A DNA stretch of 64,000 bases, taken from assembly GCF_024494465.1 (NCBI RefSeq), contig NZ_JAETXM010000004.1, positions 124,001 to 188,000 on the forward strand, in the 5' to 3' direction. This document shows positions 24,873 through 34,932 of this stretch, piece by piece. Made by a program: the position numbers and the translations under genes. Positions within the stretch are counted from its first letter, which is position 1; each line of letters opens with the position of its first letter. The DNA comes from Bacillus sp. V3B (lineage in GTDB: Bacteria > Bacillota > Bacilli > Bacillales > Cytobacillaceae). The notes under the pieces are model-generated. The model did no database searches and was not told where the DNA came from. It worked only from the letters and a program-made list of their open reading frames with translations.

Positions 24873-25440
24873 ATGTTAAGTGACAACATCAAAATTGATT
24901 AAAAAGGGGGGATGTCATCATAAGTTACGCAGAGATCCATTGTGCATCGCATAATTTCTTAGGACTACTTACCATCTTTACCCAGTAGTGACCGCGTAGC
25001 GTACCCATATGTTGGAATAGTTTCACATAACATAAAAATATTGTTAGGAAACGTGTCGAAAAAAATTTTTGACACCCCACCAACGAGTTAAACCGTTGGT
25101 AAATCAACATTTATAGAGGGAGGAAAAACGATGAATCATTATAAACAGTGACAGGGACTGTTCGTAATGAGTTGTGTGCTAATGATCAATTATGCAGGAT
25201 TTTATAACTCGTTGATATATCAATGTTTTCGAATAAAAGAAGTTAGATTTATAAAAAAGCAAAGTGTTATACATCCAAACTGAATAACTCAAAATTGTTT
25301 TGAATCTTGATAAAACAAAGTAAGTACTTTAATAAAATTAGAAATAATTAAATAAATTAGGTTATTACACAAGCAACTATCTTTTTAATTAATAAATTGA
25401 TATAGAAAAATAAATAATAATTAAGAAAGGGTTGTTATGT
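24873..25440. other. gene-free AT-rich region before the coat candidate
   Basis: It contains two stems: an imperfect GTGTC/GACAC hairpin at 25052-25075 and CCAAC/GTTGG at 25081-25101. The short sequence TTGACACCCC recurs near 54716. No coding frame is convincing. The final 60 bp are AT-rich and lead into AAGAAAGGG, the binding site of the next gene. Confidence 0.5.
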
Positions 25441-26145
25441 ATGTCATCTTCAAATCATAAAGTGACTCATAATTCTGTAAAGTTTGTTAAGTCAGGAGAT
25501 AATAAAAAATTTAACAATTTCTGTAAAGGTTGTGGGTCTCATGATTCATTTTGTAACTGTAAATTTAAAGCTCCTGAACGTAAGGAAGCTAAGCCATTAA
25601 ATAGTGACTGTACCCTAGTTAATTCAGTAGTATGTTCAGAGAAGGTACAAAAGGTTGCAGAACTAACACTTCCACTTACTGCTTTTGGTATAGAGGATCT
25701 TGACGATATTTGCGCTGTAAATGTTGTACCAAATACAGCTGGAATTACTCAAAATGTTAGAGTTATCAAAGACAAAGTTGTTAACATTGGGACTGTTCCT
25801 GTAACTATTACAATAACACTTACAACTGGTGACACTGTAACTCTTACAACGAGTCTTCCTTTTCAGGCACATACTGACTGCCCAGGAGCGTGTCCTGAGG
25901 ATTTAGTACAGGAAACTCCTCTCGAAGTAGAAGGAATCTTTGTTCAACCAGGGGTACCAGTAGTTGTTGGTGAAGGAGCTCCAGTCACAGGTATTTTATT
26001 TAAAATTATACTCCGCACTTCTTTTGTTGTTGTTCGACCAGTTATTGTAGATAAACATGGCGATATATGTGATGTAGTTGATCGTTGTGACTCTAATGGT
26101 ATTCCTTCCACTATTTTTCTTCCAGCACCGCCAAATGTATGTTAA
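25441..26145 (+). CDS. cysteine-containing spore coat/exosporium candidate
   Basis: A 234-residue protein starting at ATG 25441 with GAAAGGG about 9 nt upstream (the TTG at 25432 lies too near that site). The N-terminus is basic, with a Cys/His cluster (FCKGCGSHDSFCNCKF). The middle is a threonine- and valine-rich beta region (VPVTITITLTTGDTVTLTTS), and the C-terminus has paired cysteines (DICDVVDRCDSN). The composition is like outer spore-layer proteins that crosslink through cysteines. A shared feature with the coat candidate at 38402-39679 is a D-G-D-I-C-type segment after a beta strand. No signal peptide. The function is inferred from composition and region. Confidence 0.6.
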   Translation: MSSSNHKVTHNSVKFVKSGDNKKFNNFCKGCGSHDSFCNCKFKAPERKEAKPLNSDCTLVNSVVCSEKVQKVAELTLPLTAFGIEDLDDICAVNVVPNTAGITQNVRVIKDKVVNIGTVPVTITITLTTGDTVTLTTSLPFQAHTDCPGACPEDLVQETPLEVEGIFVQPGVPVVVGEGAPVTGILFKIILRTSFVVVRPVIVDKHGDICDVVDRCDSNGIPSTIFLPAPPNVC

Positions 26146-26318
26146 CGGCTGACTGAGAGTATAAAGTCGTATTTAAAAAGAAACGATAATAGAATAGGAG
26201 AAAGAAAAAAGAATTCTCATCTGTTTGAAAAAGGAAAATATAAGTAAAATGCACCTATAGAAGTACACATTAATAAAAGTGTGCCTATATGCTGTTGACA
26301 ATATAAATAGGAATTTAT

Positions 26319-27267
26319 AAGAAGGGGCTGTCCAGAGAGTCTGTTTACTTACATTTCTGGAACCTCTTTTTATTCTTTATTAAAAAGTTGCACAAAAAAG
26401 TCGGCCTATCTAGTAAAATGAAGTTACCATACAACATTCCAGCAAGGACGATTTTTAATGAGCAATCTATATCACGCAAATGACAATTCTTCCAGAAATA
26501 GAGGAAAAAAAGCCCCCTAAAAGACAATTAGCTCCAACTTTTAAACCATATGACAACCGTCAAATTCAAGTTATTTTTGATATTGAAGCACTCATACCAG
26601 AATATCATGCCTCAAGTGTAGTGGATGAAATGGTTGAGGCCGTTCCAGATGAGTAACGATTTGATTTTCTAATACCTTATGATCCTATATACAAGAACAA
26701 ACGCGCAAATACAAAAAGGACCTCAAAAACGCAAAAAATTGGACCTATAAGGAACAAGAAGATGATTGTTTTATTTGCCCGAATGGAAGGAAGGTTACGT
26801 TTAGAAAGTACCAAAATAAAAAGAACAAGTCTGGTTATGAACAAAACTTCAAAATTTATGAATGTGAAGATTGTTCAGGTTGCCCCTTGAAAGTGAAGTG
26901 CACAAAAGCGAAAGGAAATCGCTAAGTTCACTGAAATTACCGTCTTCGAAGAAATGAAAGCGAAGGCAAAAACAGCCCTTGAATGTGAGGAAAAAGCCGT
27001 AATCAACGCTCAATGCAAAGTCGAATTAGAAAGTGCGTTCGGTCATATCAAGGGCAATCGGTCGTTCCGCAGGTTTTCCTTGAGGGAACTCCACAAAGTC
27101 CATGTTGAGTTTGGAATAGTGGCACTAGCCCACAACATACTGAAAGTAGCAGGCATCCGCCAACTACTTACGGAGAAAAATTGAAAAAATAGAAAAGCAG
27201 GTGGAGAAAAATGATTCATTTTTCTCCACCTGCTTTATTTTAAGGACTTATCAGACAGCCCCTTCTT
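26319..27267 (+). mobile_element. IS1182-family element, degenerate
   Basis: The ends AAGAAGGGGCTGTC (26319-26332) and its inverse at 27254-27267 are IS1182-type terminal repeats. Inside are broken pieces of the transposase: KPYDNRQIQVIFDIEALIPE (26540s), then after a large deletion the zinc-ribbon-like region YECEDCSGCPLKVKCTKAKG. A C-terminal part follows at 26954-27184 (ESAFGHIKGNRSFRRFSLR). About half of the usual roughly 1.7 kb is missing and frames are disrupted. It is a dead copy. Confidence 0.85.
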
Positions 27268-27308
27268 ACCTCCAGTCAAGTGTTTTTCATTAGGTTTATT
27301 CTAAGTAA

Positions 27309-27362
27309 TGAATTTCTTTTGAAACAGAGGGAGGTACCTCCCTCTGTTTCAAAAGAAATTCA
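27309..27362. repeat. 54-bp perfect loopless palindrome
   Basis: The left half begins TGAATTTCTTTTGAAACAG, the centre is GAGGTACCTC, and the right half is the exact complement. There is no spacer at the axis. It lies between the IS1182 remnant and the IS110 transposase. It could form a cruciform or mark a head-to-head duplication junction. Confidence 0.85.
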
Positions 27363-27434
27363 CGCATGCCAAAAAGACCTAACGAATTTTCATTTTTTTC
27401 GCAAGGCCAAATATGATATAGTGATAGTAAATAA

Positions 27435-28694
27435 TTATGAACAGGTTGAAGCTGTTTCATAATTATAGGTTTTGTGATGTATGATTAGGTGAAATGCCAC
27501 TTTCAAGAACTTATTCATACAAGCAATAGACGCAACTTTGTGAGGCTTTCTCTGAGGTTGCGTTTTTAATTTGTCATAATAATCTACGATATGGTTGTTT
27601 GTCTTTTGGCGAAGTGTAATCATCGTTTGAATCATATAAAATAAAATCTTCCTAAGCTTGTTATTCCCACGTTTATTGATCTTGTCCTTGTAAAGTGTAT
27701 TCCCAGATTGGTATCGCATTACATCAATGCCTACATAGGCGTTAAGCTGCTTATGACTTTTAAAACGGCGAATATCGCCTATTTCACCAATTAAACGAAC
27801 CGCTGTTGCTTCTCCAATACCAGGAAATGAAAGGAATACTTGATATTCAACTCATTCCTTTGAAAGATCCACCATTTGATTCACTAACTGTCCTTTTTTC
27901 TCTTTTAAATCGGCAATGCGCTTGGCATAATCTCATACCTGCTCACAACGTATATCATCACTCGAAATCGCTGGATATGAATCTTTCGCTGCTTCTAGTA
28001 ATGCCATGCCTTTTTCCTCAGCTCGCTTTAAGGATAAATTTTTCCTAGTATTTGCCTTTAATCGATTTCGAACAACCGTCTTTGAACAAGCTAACACCTC
28101 TTCTGGATGAGGATACAATTGGACAATATTTAAAAATAAGGCTGAACGGGTGGAAAATAAGCGCTCTAACTCAGGGAAACTAAGCTGTAAAATGGAATGC
28201 ATGCGACTGAAAAGATGGGTGATTTCACTATCTAATTCATCATAATAACGAGAAAGTGCACGCATTTGATGGTAATAATCTTGTTCTTGATATGTTGGTT
28301 CACGTTCCACTCGAAAATGTGATTTCGCCAACTCATGTGCATCACCTTTATCGGTCTTTTGTCTACGCATCGAAGCCATTTGTAAATTCGCTTCAAGTGG
28401 ATTGATGCGACAATATTTATAGCCTTTATCTTTAAAGAATCGCTCTAACCCCTGGGAATACACGCCTGTTGCCTCGAAAACTATTTCCGGTGCTTGACCA
28501 TCTTTATCTGTTAACGATTGTAGTGTTTCATGAAGTACTTTAAAAGACGAACGATTATGTAGTATTTCTCCTTCATATTCACATTGACGATATCGATTAT
28601 AAATTACCATCGTACTTTTCCCCATACTGACATCAAATGCCACAACATGTTTCAATTTCCTCTTCTCCTTTTGGCCAATCATAGAAGTCTTCAC
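27435..28694 (-). pseudogene. IS110-family transposase with two in-frame TGA codons
   Basis: One continuous frame of 420 codons is interrupted only by TGA at 27935-27933 and at 27854-27852. The N-terminal DEDD RuvC-like domain shows VVAFDVSMGKS, VFEATGVYS and TDKGDAHELAK. The C-terminal Transposase_20 domain shows FPGIGEATAVRLIGEIGDIR, AYVGID and NKRGNNKLRKILF with the catalytic-serine region. Both stops are one substitution from CGA or TGG. Start ATG 28694. Nothing else is damaged, so inactivation looks recent. Confidence 0.88.
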
Positions 28695-28990
28695 AATACC
28701 TTATCGATTCCATTTTCTTTTACACGATCTCTTGGATCCAACATACTAAACTGATTCATATAAGGGTGTGAAGTCGGTCGGTTTTTAATACGGACTCTTC
28801 TTTGGTCCCAGGAGCTGTTCGACCTTCCCTCACTTCTACTATAAAAAAATAGTAGCACAAACCATGGCCGTGGTCTGTGCTACTAATGTTAGTATGTTTT
28901 TGAATTTCATCCTCATAAAAGTTGAATCTTTATCTGTCTTTGAAAAACTATTACGGTCTTCAAATATAGCCTTTTGTTCTTCATCTTCTT
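28695..28990 (-). ncRNA. IS110 non-coding end, possible bridge RNA region
   Basis: The untranslated stretch upstream of the IS110 start holds a strong hairpin (28850-28885). TAGTAGCACA pairs with TGTGCTACTA through an inner ACCA/TGGT stem. IS110 elements encode a bridge RNA in such a flanking end. No loop guide sequences could be verified, so this is a location-based suggestion. Confidence 0.35.
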
Positions 28991-29005
28991 CGGCAACTGC
29001 TTCAT

Positions 29006-29509
29006 ATGTATATTAATATGCATCTAGAATATAAAAAACATCTATCAAGGCTTGAAGATGAGATAGATCCTTTAGCAAAAAGTATTGAAGAATATAAGAT
29101 TATCCAATCCATACCCGGAATCAGCGAAACAATCGCTGCCACGATTATTTCTAAGATTGGAGAAATTGATCGGTTTAATCACCCTAAAAAATTAGTTGTA
29201 TTTGCCGGAATTGATCCGAGTATTTTTGAATCTGGTACATTCAAAGGTATTACCAAAGGAGGTACTAGTAGAATACGATACGCCTTGAATATGGCTGTTA
29301 AATGTGCCATTCGTGACTATGCAAGAAGAAACCGATAGATGAAATTATCCCTCGTAACAAGCGATTACGAGGGTTTTATGAAAAGAAATGTGAAGAAGGA
29401 AAACCCTTTAAAGTAGCTGTGAAGCTTGTGCTAATAAACTTTTACATTGGATATATGCACTTTTAAAAAGCAAATCGACTTTCCAAGATCTAGCCTGGTT
29501 TTAAAATAT
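29006..29509 (+). pseudogene. second IS110-type transposase, C-terminal fragment
   Basis: The frame reads IIQSIPGISETIAATIISKI then GEIDRFNHPKKLVVFAGIDP and SGTFKGITKGGTSRIRYALN, the Transposase_20 domain of IS110 enzymes. After a TAG at 29338 the remaining C-terminus continues in another frame (RLRGFYEKKCEEGKPFKVAV). The N-terminal DEDD domain is absent. It belongs to a different subgroup from the 27435-28694 copy. The sequence 29510-29782 downstream has no gene I can support. Confidence 0.75.
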
Positions 29510-29782
29510 AACTAAACGACCCAAAACGTTTTTTCGTATGCATAAATTTAGTATAGCGTGAGATATTTTAAGTTTTATTGAAAAATATTGACAAACTATT
29601 AGCTGGTTTAGTTTTGCCTTTTTTCAATGAGAATTTTCAAGGTGGCCCTCGGTAAGGTACTTTAAAGTGTGAAAGCAATGGGTCTGATCCAGTTTAAGGC
29701 AAAAAATGAATAAAGGCTGTCTATGTTAAATATTATTTATACAGCTTTAAATCATGATTCTTTTAAGCCAGTCACATTTGAA

Positions 29783-29804
29783 ATTATACCCAATATGGTA
29801 TAAT
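29783..29804 (+). promoter_or_regulatory. CstR-type operator 3
   Basis: ATTATACC / GGTATAAT is a perfect 8-bp inverted repeat with a 6-bp centre. It lies 130 bp upstream of the cstR pseudogene, suggesting autoregulation, or control of a gene since lost between them. Confidence 0.65.
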
Positions 29805-29933
29805 GTAAGATGCAAAAATGAATTTAAGTGCTGTTCATGTTCAGGTAACAAACTATTAGATATAATCATCGTTATAAGCGTTGAAAACATTTAAATGAAT
29901 ATGATCATTTCCTTATAGAAAGGTTGAAGAATA

Positions 29934-30212
29934 GTGGAATACGATAAAAAGGTGATTAATCGTTTAAAGAGGATAGAAGGATAAATTAAAGGGGTTATTG
30001 GAATGAGGGAGCAGGGAAAAGATTGCCGTGAAGTCGTTAACCAATTATCAGTTGCTCGTAATGCAATAGACCGGTCAATGGAAGTGATTCTCAGCACCAA
30101 TTTAGAACAATGTGTCTGTGAAAGTGTAATAATCTGTGAAAGTGTAATAAAAGGAGAAGATGCGGAACATCTTGTTAAAGAAGCGGTAGAACTTTTGATT
30201 AAGAGTCGATAG
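29934..30212 (+). pseudogene. cstR: CsoR/CstR-family repressor with an early stop
   Basis: GTG 29934 follows AGAAAGG. The product reads VEYDKKVINRLKRIEG, then TAA at 29982 where a glutamine codon (CAA) is expected, then IKGVIGMREQGKDCREVVNQ and onward. The two cysteines used by CstR for persulfide sensing are kept (GKDCREV and LEQCV). An 18-bp tandem duplication (30116-30133 and 30134-30151) adds six residues (ESVIIC) before the last helix. A downstream start at ATG 30003 would lack the first helix needed for DNA binding. It is probably inactive; other copies may exist elsewhere. Confidence 0.8.
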
Positions 30213-30446
30213 GTCAATTCAGCAACTAACTTATCCTTAGAGGATTAGATCATTTTTTAATACATCTAATCTTTGAGATTAAACGAATTCCGTATGTATT
30301 AATTAAAAATAATATGAAGAAAGAAAAAAGTGTAAATAGGCGTATTTTTGGTCAATTGGGAGGAGGGCAGTTATCTCCACTCTTTTATATTGCTTACTCT
30401 ACATTCTAGTGGTGTAGCGTTTGGGTTATACTGCCCGTAAAGTGGC

Positions 30447-31062
30447 TTAATCCAGCACGATGATTTTAAGAGGGATTACTAAAGAATTTTTAATACGAAA
30501 ACATTTCACATTAGGCTTTCCAAATGACAAGGACACAATAAAATAGGCTGTATTTGGATAATGGACATTGACGATATCATTTCTGGACGGGTAAGGGGGA
30601 GCGGTTGGATGGGAATGATAGATTCCTGTTAACTCCTCTCCTTGCTGTTTCATCGATTGGAATACTTGGGACATTTGCTTAATGTCCATGGCAAAAGTAG
30701 TAGGAGATCGTTCAATGTTTTTCATTTTCCATAATGACTCGTTTTTTCCTTTCAAACCTGAAAGCAATCCGCATGCTTCATAAGGTACTTCTTGTTGACA
30801 ATGGTTAATCATTGTATCTAACACTGATTTTTTTATATAAACGTGATCTTTACTAGTTTTGTTGGACCTAGCGGCCGCAACATTTTCTGCGTTGTGTTTT
30901 GCTGGGTGTGTCGGATAAATATTTTTTCTTTTGTTCGACTTTTGCAGTTGTGGGCTGTTGGATTTTTTTTGCCTGAATTTTTGATTTTGCGGTTTTCCTA
31001 TTTCCTGCAGGAACACTTTTTGATTTTCCAAATATTTCCTTCATTTGTCTAGATGTCATCAT
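30447..31062 (-). CDS. M67 family (JAMM motif) metallopeptidase-like protein, N-terminus in doubt
   Basis: The C-terminal 130 residues form a JAB/MPN domain. It has EACGLLSG and the zinc motif GIYHSHPTAPPYPSRNDI (His-x-His plus Ser and Asp), so an isopeptidase-like activity is possible. This domain frame is open up to a TTG at 31031. The best start, however, is ATG 31062 behind GGAGTGA, in another frame that reads MMTSRQMKEIFGKSKSVPAG and stops after 64 residues. A one-base indel in a T8 run (30963-30970) would join the two, giving a basic, K/Q/N-rich N-terminal tail. It precedes nothing on its strand and follows the coiled-coil gene, probably in one operon. Confidence 0.65.
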
Positions 31063-31104
31063 TTTTTATCACTCCACATTATTTTTAATATAAAGCTTTC
31101 AAAC

Positions 31105-32580
31105 TTATTTAAATGGGTTAAAAATTGAACGTTGTGACTGTACTTGAGGATAATATTGCTTTAACTTTTCATATCTGGAATCGTTTTGTTGTTGTTGAAA
31201 ACTAGGCTGTTGGTGTTTATTTATTTGTTTCCTATCATTAGGTCTTACTTGTTTGTTTTTCGATCTTCTTTTAGGATAGTTGGATGCAAGCTGGATTTGT
31301 TCACCATATTGCTTTTCTTTTTCTTGAAAACTTTGGATGGTTCCCTTTAATTGCTGTGTTTGTTCGATACTTTTGAGTTTCATTTTTTCAAGTTGTGATT
31401 TATGCTCTTCTTCTCGTTGTTTCATTTCTTTTATCGTTTTTTCCATTTCTTCGTTTTGTTTTTTTAAAGTGTTATCTTGCTCTTTGTAATCATTAAGTTC
31501 ACTTTTCAGTTTCTCTATTTTGTTTAGATATTCATTTTCATTATCCTTATGAATTTGTAAATGGTCATTCATTTCTTTTACCTGATGGATATACTTCATT
31601 TTATCTTCTTCATATTGTTGAAAATGGTCATTCATTTTCTCTAATAAACTTTCGTAATATTTTAATCCTTGTTGTAAGTCCTTAATAGTACTGTTTAATT
31701 GTTCAATTTTTTCAAGATATTGCATTTCATTATCGTTATTCCATAAATGCCAGGCCATGCTAAGCCAACTCCCTTTCTTTATCGTATACATTTCTTTCCG
31801 TTCTTGCTTAGGCTTTTGATCCTTTAATTCAATCAAACTTTGGCTCAGCTGTTGAATTTCTTGATCTTTTGATCTAATTCTCCGGTTTTGTTCTTCTATG
31901 TGTTCCTTTAATTCGTTTACTTCTTGTTTCAACGAGTGAATATATTGATTTTTATCCTGGAGCTTTTGATGTAAGATTACTTCAAGTTGATGATACTTTA
32001 GAAGAGACTGTTCTTGTTTTTCTATTTTGTTTTTGAATTGTAACTGATTCTTCTCAAAAGAATTAACGGTGTCTTGTGATTTTCTTTCTGCTTCCATTAT
32101 AGTATCTTTGATCATCTGTTTACTTTCTTTAAGAGCTTGAGAAAGATGCTTTGTGCTTCTTTCATATAACTGGATAGTGTATTTATAGTCCGCCATTTCT
32201 TGTAGGTAGCTATTTTTCATGTTGTTTAAATGTTTTATGTTCTCATCTTTTTTCTTTATCTCTTGTTTCAGTTTATTTTCATTTGCTAAGAAACTTTTCA
32301 TTTTGAAATAAATTTCATTTAATGACTGCTCTAGTTGTAATCGTTTTTCGTAACTAGTTGAATCTGTTCTAATTTCTTTTACTTCCATAGGTGGATTTAA
32401 TACTTTAGCAGTATTATTGATTTTTTTAATTTGATTTGTAAATTGAATTTTTTCATGGCTATAAATCCTTAAATGGTTTTTCAATTTTTGAATTTCATTT
32501 TTGGAGGTAAAAAGTTTATTTTCAATCATAAGGATATCTGATTCAACTTTTGATTTAAATGGAATAATATCACCGACCAT
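31105..32580 (-). CDS. long coiled-coil protein, surface-assembly candidate
   Basis: 491 residues, almost entirely heptad-rich helix (K, E, Q, L, N) from about residue 15 to 430, followed by a Q/N/R-rich basic tail. No signal peptide or membrane segment. ATG 32580 follows AAAGGGGGG. It resembles in composition and arrangement the 436-residue protein at 41107-42417. Both flank glycosyltransferase and spore-surface genes. A scaffold role in spore outer-layer assembly is a guess; only the coiled coil is certain. It lies 43 nt before the JAMM protein gene. Confidence 0.7.
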   Translation of the reverse strand: MVGDIIPFKSKVESDILMIENKLFTSKNEIQKLKNHLRIYSHEKIQFTNQIKKINNTAKVLNPPMEVKEIRTDSTSYEKRLQLEQSLNEIYFKMKSFLANENKLKQEIKKKDENIKHLNNMKNSYLQEMADYKYTIQLYERSTKHLSQALKESKQMIKDTIMEAERKSQDTVNSFEKNQLQFKNKIEKQEQSLLKYHQLEVILHQKLQDKNQYIHSLKQEVNELKEHIEEQNRRIRSKDQEIQQLSQSLIELKDQKPKQERKEMYTIKKGSWLSMAWHLWNNDNEMQYLEKIEQLNSTIKDLQQGLKYYESLLEKMNDHFQQYEEDKMKYIHQVKEMNDHLQIHKDNENEYLNKIEKLKSELNDYKEQDNTLKKQNEEMEKTIKEMKQREEEHKSQLEKMKLKSIEQTQQLKGTIQSFQEKEKQYGEQIQLASNYPKRRSKNKQVRPNDRKQINKHQQPSFQQQQNDSRYEKLKQYYPQVQSQRSIFNPFK

Positions 32581-32762
32581 TTTTTACCCCCCTTTATAGA
32601 GATATCACCTAATAAATATATATGATGGTTTTCGTTCGATGTGAAACAATAAAGGCAGTAAATAATCAATATTTTAGATTCAAGTGCTTGTTTGTGACAT
32701 ATCCATTTAAATTTTTGCATAAATTGAGGGAGAATATTTAATAAAACGTCGAGGTGTTATGA

Positions 32763-33404
32763 TTGGAAAATATCTACAAGCTTGATCAATTTTTAACATT
32801 TGATTATATGAAAAAATTGGTGGAAAGTAATGGAATGTCCATCGTCAAAGAGCTGCCAGCCGATTTAGAAAAAACGTTCACTTACTATAAACAGCTATTA
32901 AAACAATCATTACAAGCACCTTATTTTTTAACAGAAGATCGTCATTTTCAGCAAAAAATCCCTGTAGGTTCTGATGAATATTATACGATTAGATGGAATA
33001 TTCCAAAGTTAAGGTATATTGTTAAACAAAGTAACATTCCTCTAACCTCTTTACCAATGGAACATATTAAAACATCCATTCAGCAGCATAAACACAGTTC
33101 CTTAAACACTTCTGAATCCACAAATCGGAAAACGAAACAATCGATCATTGCTGTTTTTTATCCGCCCATTTTAAGTAAGTACATCATCATTGATGGTATT
33201 GAAAAAGCCATTTGCCAATATGAAAACGGGGATACAGCAGTTAAAGCCTATGTATTAGAACCTTCTGTGCATTTGCAGGGGATGACGAGGGATGTTTACC
33301 GAAATCTTTTTGCCATTCATTTTAATTATTCACTCATTTGCAGTTATATAACTGACAATCTAACGTTCAAGGAGCTTGAAGAACATCTTTTTCCTGTATA
33401 TTAA
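32763..33404 (+). CDS. conserved-looking protein of unknown function
   Basis: 213 residues, start TTG 32763 with GAGGTG upstream. The C-terminal half (SIIAVFYPPILSKYIIIDG then IEKAICQYENGDTAVKAYVL) has the beta-alpha layout of ParB/Srx-like folds, in which a phrase such as IIIDGxHR is common. The typical catalytic residues are not seen. No membrane segment. It is divergently transcribed from the coiled-coil gene and followed closely by a GT2 gene, so it may be part of the glycan locus. Confidence 0.55.
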   Translation: MENIYKLDQFLTFDYMKKLVESNGMSIVKELPADLEKTFTYYKQLLKQSLQAPYFLTEDRHFQQKIPVGSDEYYTIRWNIPKLRYIVKQSNIPLTSLPMEHIKTSIQQHKHSSLNTSESTNRKTKQSIIAVFYPPILSKYIIIDGIEKAICQYENGDTAVKAYVLEPSVHLQGMTRDVYRNLFAIHFNYSLICSYITDNLTFKELEEHLFPVY

Positions 33405-33461
33405 CTTGGTTAAATAATTTAAGAATTTAAAATAGATGTTTATTTAGAATAGTCATTCGGA

Positions 33462-34424
33462 TTGTCATGGAAAAGGATTGTTTTTAAAAAAATCCCCCAG
33501 TATGGAATTAGAAGGGTGGGGAGTTATAAAAAAGGAGAGACATCCTATATGATTGTGAGTCGTTTGATTTCAATTATCTTTCCGGTTAAAAATGAAGGAG
33601 AACATATGCGAACAACTCTTGATTCATTATTTTCAGTAAAAACAACTGTCAACTTTGAAGTAATTGTAGTTAACGATGGTTCTGATGACAATTGTTGCGA
33701 TTTTCTATCTGCTTATCATTATAAAAGTCAAGTGAAACTGATCGAATCAACGGGAATTGGTGCTGCAAATGCTAGAAATTTAGGGGCTGATCATGCGGAG
33801 GGAGATTACCTCATTTTTTGTGATGCGCATTTAGAATTCGAGGATGGGTGGATGGATCAATTGATACAGCCGTTACTTTCGGAGAAAACAGATGTGGTAA
33901 CCCCTGCAATTGGAGCGATAGGAAACACTGATTTTACAGGATTTGGTCAAACCCTAAAATCCAATCTTCGAACGATATGGGGTCAGAAACATGGTGAGTT
34001 ATTCGAAACAGCTGTAGTACCGGGAGGATGCTTTGCTATAAAAAAAAAGACTTTTGATGATGTTGGGGGATTTGAGACTGGTTTTAAAACATGGGGCCTA
34101 GAAGATGTAGAGCTCTCGATTAAGCTATGGCTTTTCGGTTATCGCTGTCATGTCCAACCAAATGTCAAAATACTTCATTTATTTAGGAAAGCGCATCCGT
34201 ACAAAGTTCCCCATGAAGATTTTTATTATAATTTATTAAGAATGGCCTATTTACATTTTACTCCAATCCGCATTAATAAATGTAAAAAATTGATCCGTGG
34301 AAATATCGATCATATTCAAAAACAAGTTCTTTATGATGAAGTGTTGAGCAAAAGAGAATACTATTTTCAAAAACGGAAATATGATGATAATTGGTACTTT
34401 AAGAAGTTTCAAATTGACTTTTAA
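33462..34424 (+). CDS. GT2 family glycosyltransferase, polypeptide GalNAc-transferase-like
   Basis: 320 residues of GT-A fold. Visible are SIIFPVKNEGEHM, VIVVNDGSDD (nucleotide), the metal motif DAHLEFEDGW, PGGCFAIKKKTFDDVGGFE, and WGLEDVELSIKLWLFGY (acceptor region). This order (DAH, then GG, then WGxEDxExS) is that of polypeptide N-acetylgalactosaminyltransferase-like enzymes, so a protein acceptor is conceivable. The start is uncertain. TTG 33462 keeps an N-terminal segment with PQYGIRRVGSY. ATG 33549, with AAAGGAG upstream, would remove 29 residues. A terminator follows at 34467. Confidence 0.82.
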   Translation: MSWKRIVFKKIPQYGIRRVGSYKKGETSYMIVSRLISIIFPVKNEGEHMRTTLDSLFSVKTTVNFEVIVVNDGSDDNCCDFLSAYHYKSQVKLIESTGIGAANARNLGADHAEGDYLIFCDAHLEFEDGWMDQLIQPLLSEKTDVVTPAIGAIGNTDFTGFGQTLKSNLRTIWGQKHGELFETAVVPGGCFAIKKKTFDDVGGFETGFKTWGLEDVELSIKLWLFGYRCHVQPNVKILHLFRKAHPYKVPHEDFYYNLLRMAYLHFTPIRINKCKKLIRGNIDHIQKQVLYDEVLSKREYYFQKRKYDDNWYFKKFQIDF

Positions 34425-34466
34425 GTTTGTCCTAATATTTGTTAACCTTCATGAATTCTAATATCA

Positions 34467-34500
34467 GACTAAACTAATAATTTATTAGTTTAGTCTTTTT
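34467..34500 (+). terminator. intrinsic terminator after the GT2 gene
   Basis: GACTAAACTAATAA (34467-34480) and TTATTAGTTTAGTC (34482-34495), followed by a T run. The remaining 430 bp up to manC are AT-rich with no gene I can support. Confidence 0.75.
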
Positions 34501-34932
34501 TATTTTTGCAATACAAACAAGCCCTAAATTTGTATGAAATCTGAGTATGTTCGTTAAACTCAATACCTTCCCGCAATAGGTTGGGATAATCTAAATATAA
34601 AAGTCTTATATCAAAGTAACCCTTCTTTTAAAGTAGAAAATATAATTTTAAGAATTCTGACTTAAAACGGAGGTAGAAGTTTAGGTTGACGCTTATAACT
34701 GTTAACCTTCTTTTTTGGAAAAACGTTGCCTAAGAAATTTGTGGGATTTGGGCTAATCGCCGCACTCTCTCAATATTACTACATATTTTAATTATTAGTT
34801 TACTCGATTCATGGCCTCTTTGAATTCAATTATAAAAATATTTGTTTTCTTCACGGAGTGAGAGATATTTTGAGATATTTTTGTTTCAAAGAAATTTTAA
34901 TAGCAATTTAAACAAATATAGGAGTGGTAGCT

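Noticed and set aside
24925-25110. Minus-strand frame of about 60 codons near 25 kb
   Set aside because: It covers two hairpins, lacks a binding site and resembles nothing recognisable.
27852-27935. TGA codons in the IS110 transposase as selenocysteine or recoded sense codons
   Set aside because: Both replace ordinary residues, no recoding stem is evident, and intact genes in the window use TGA as stop.
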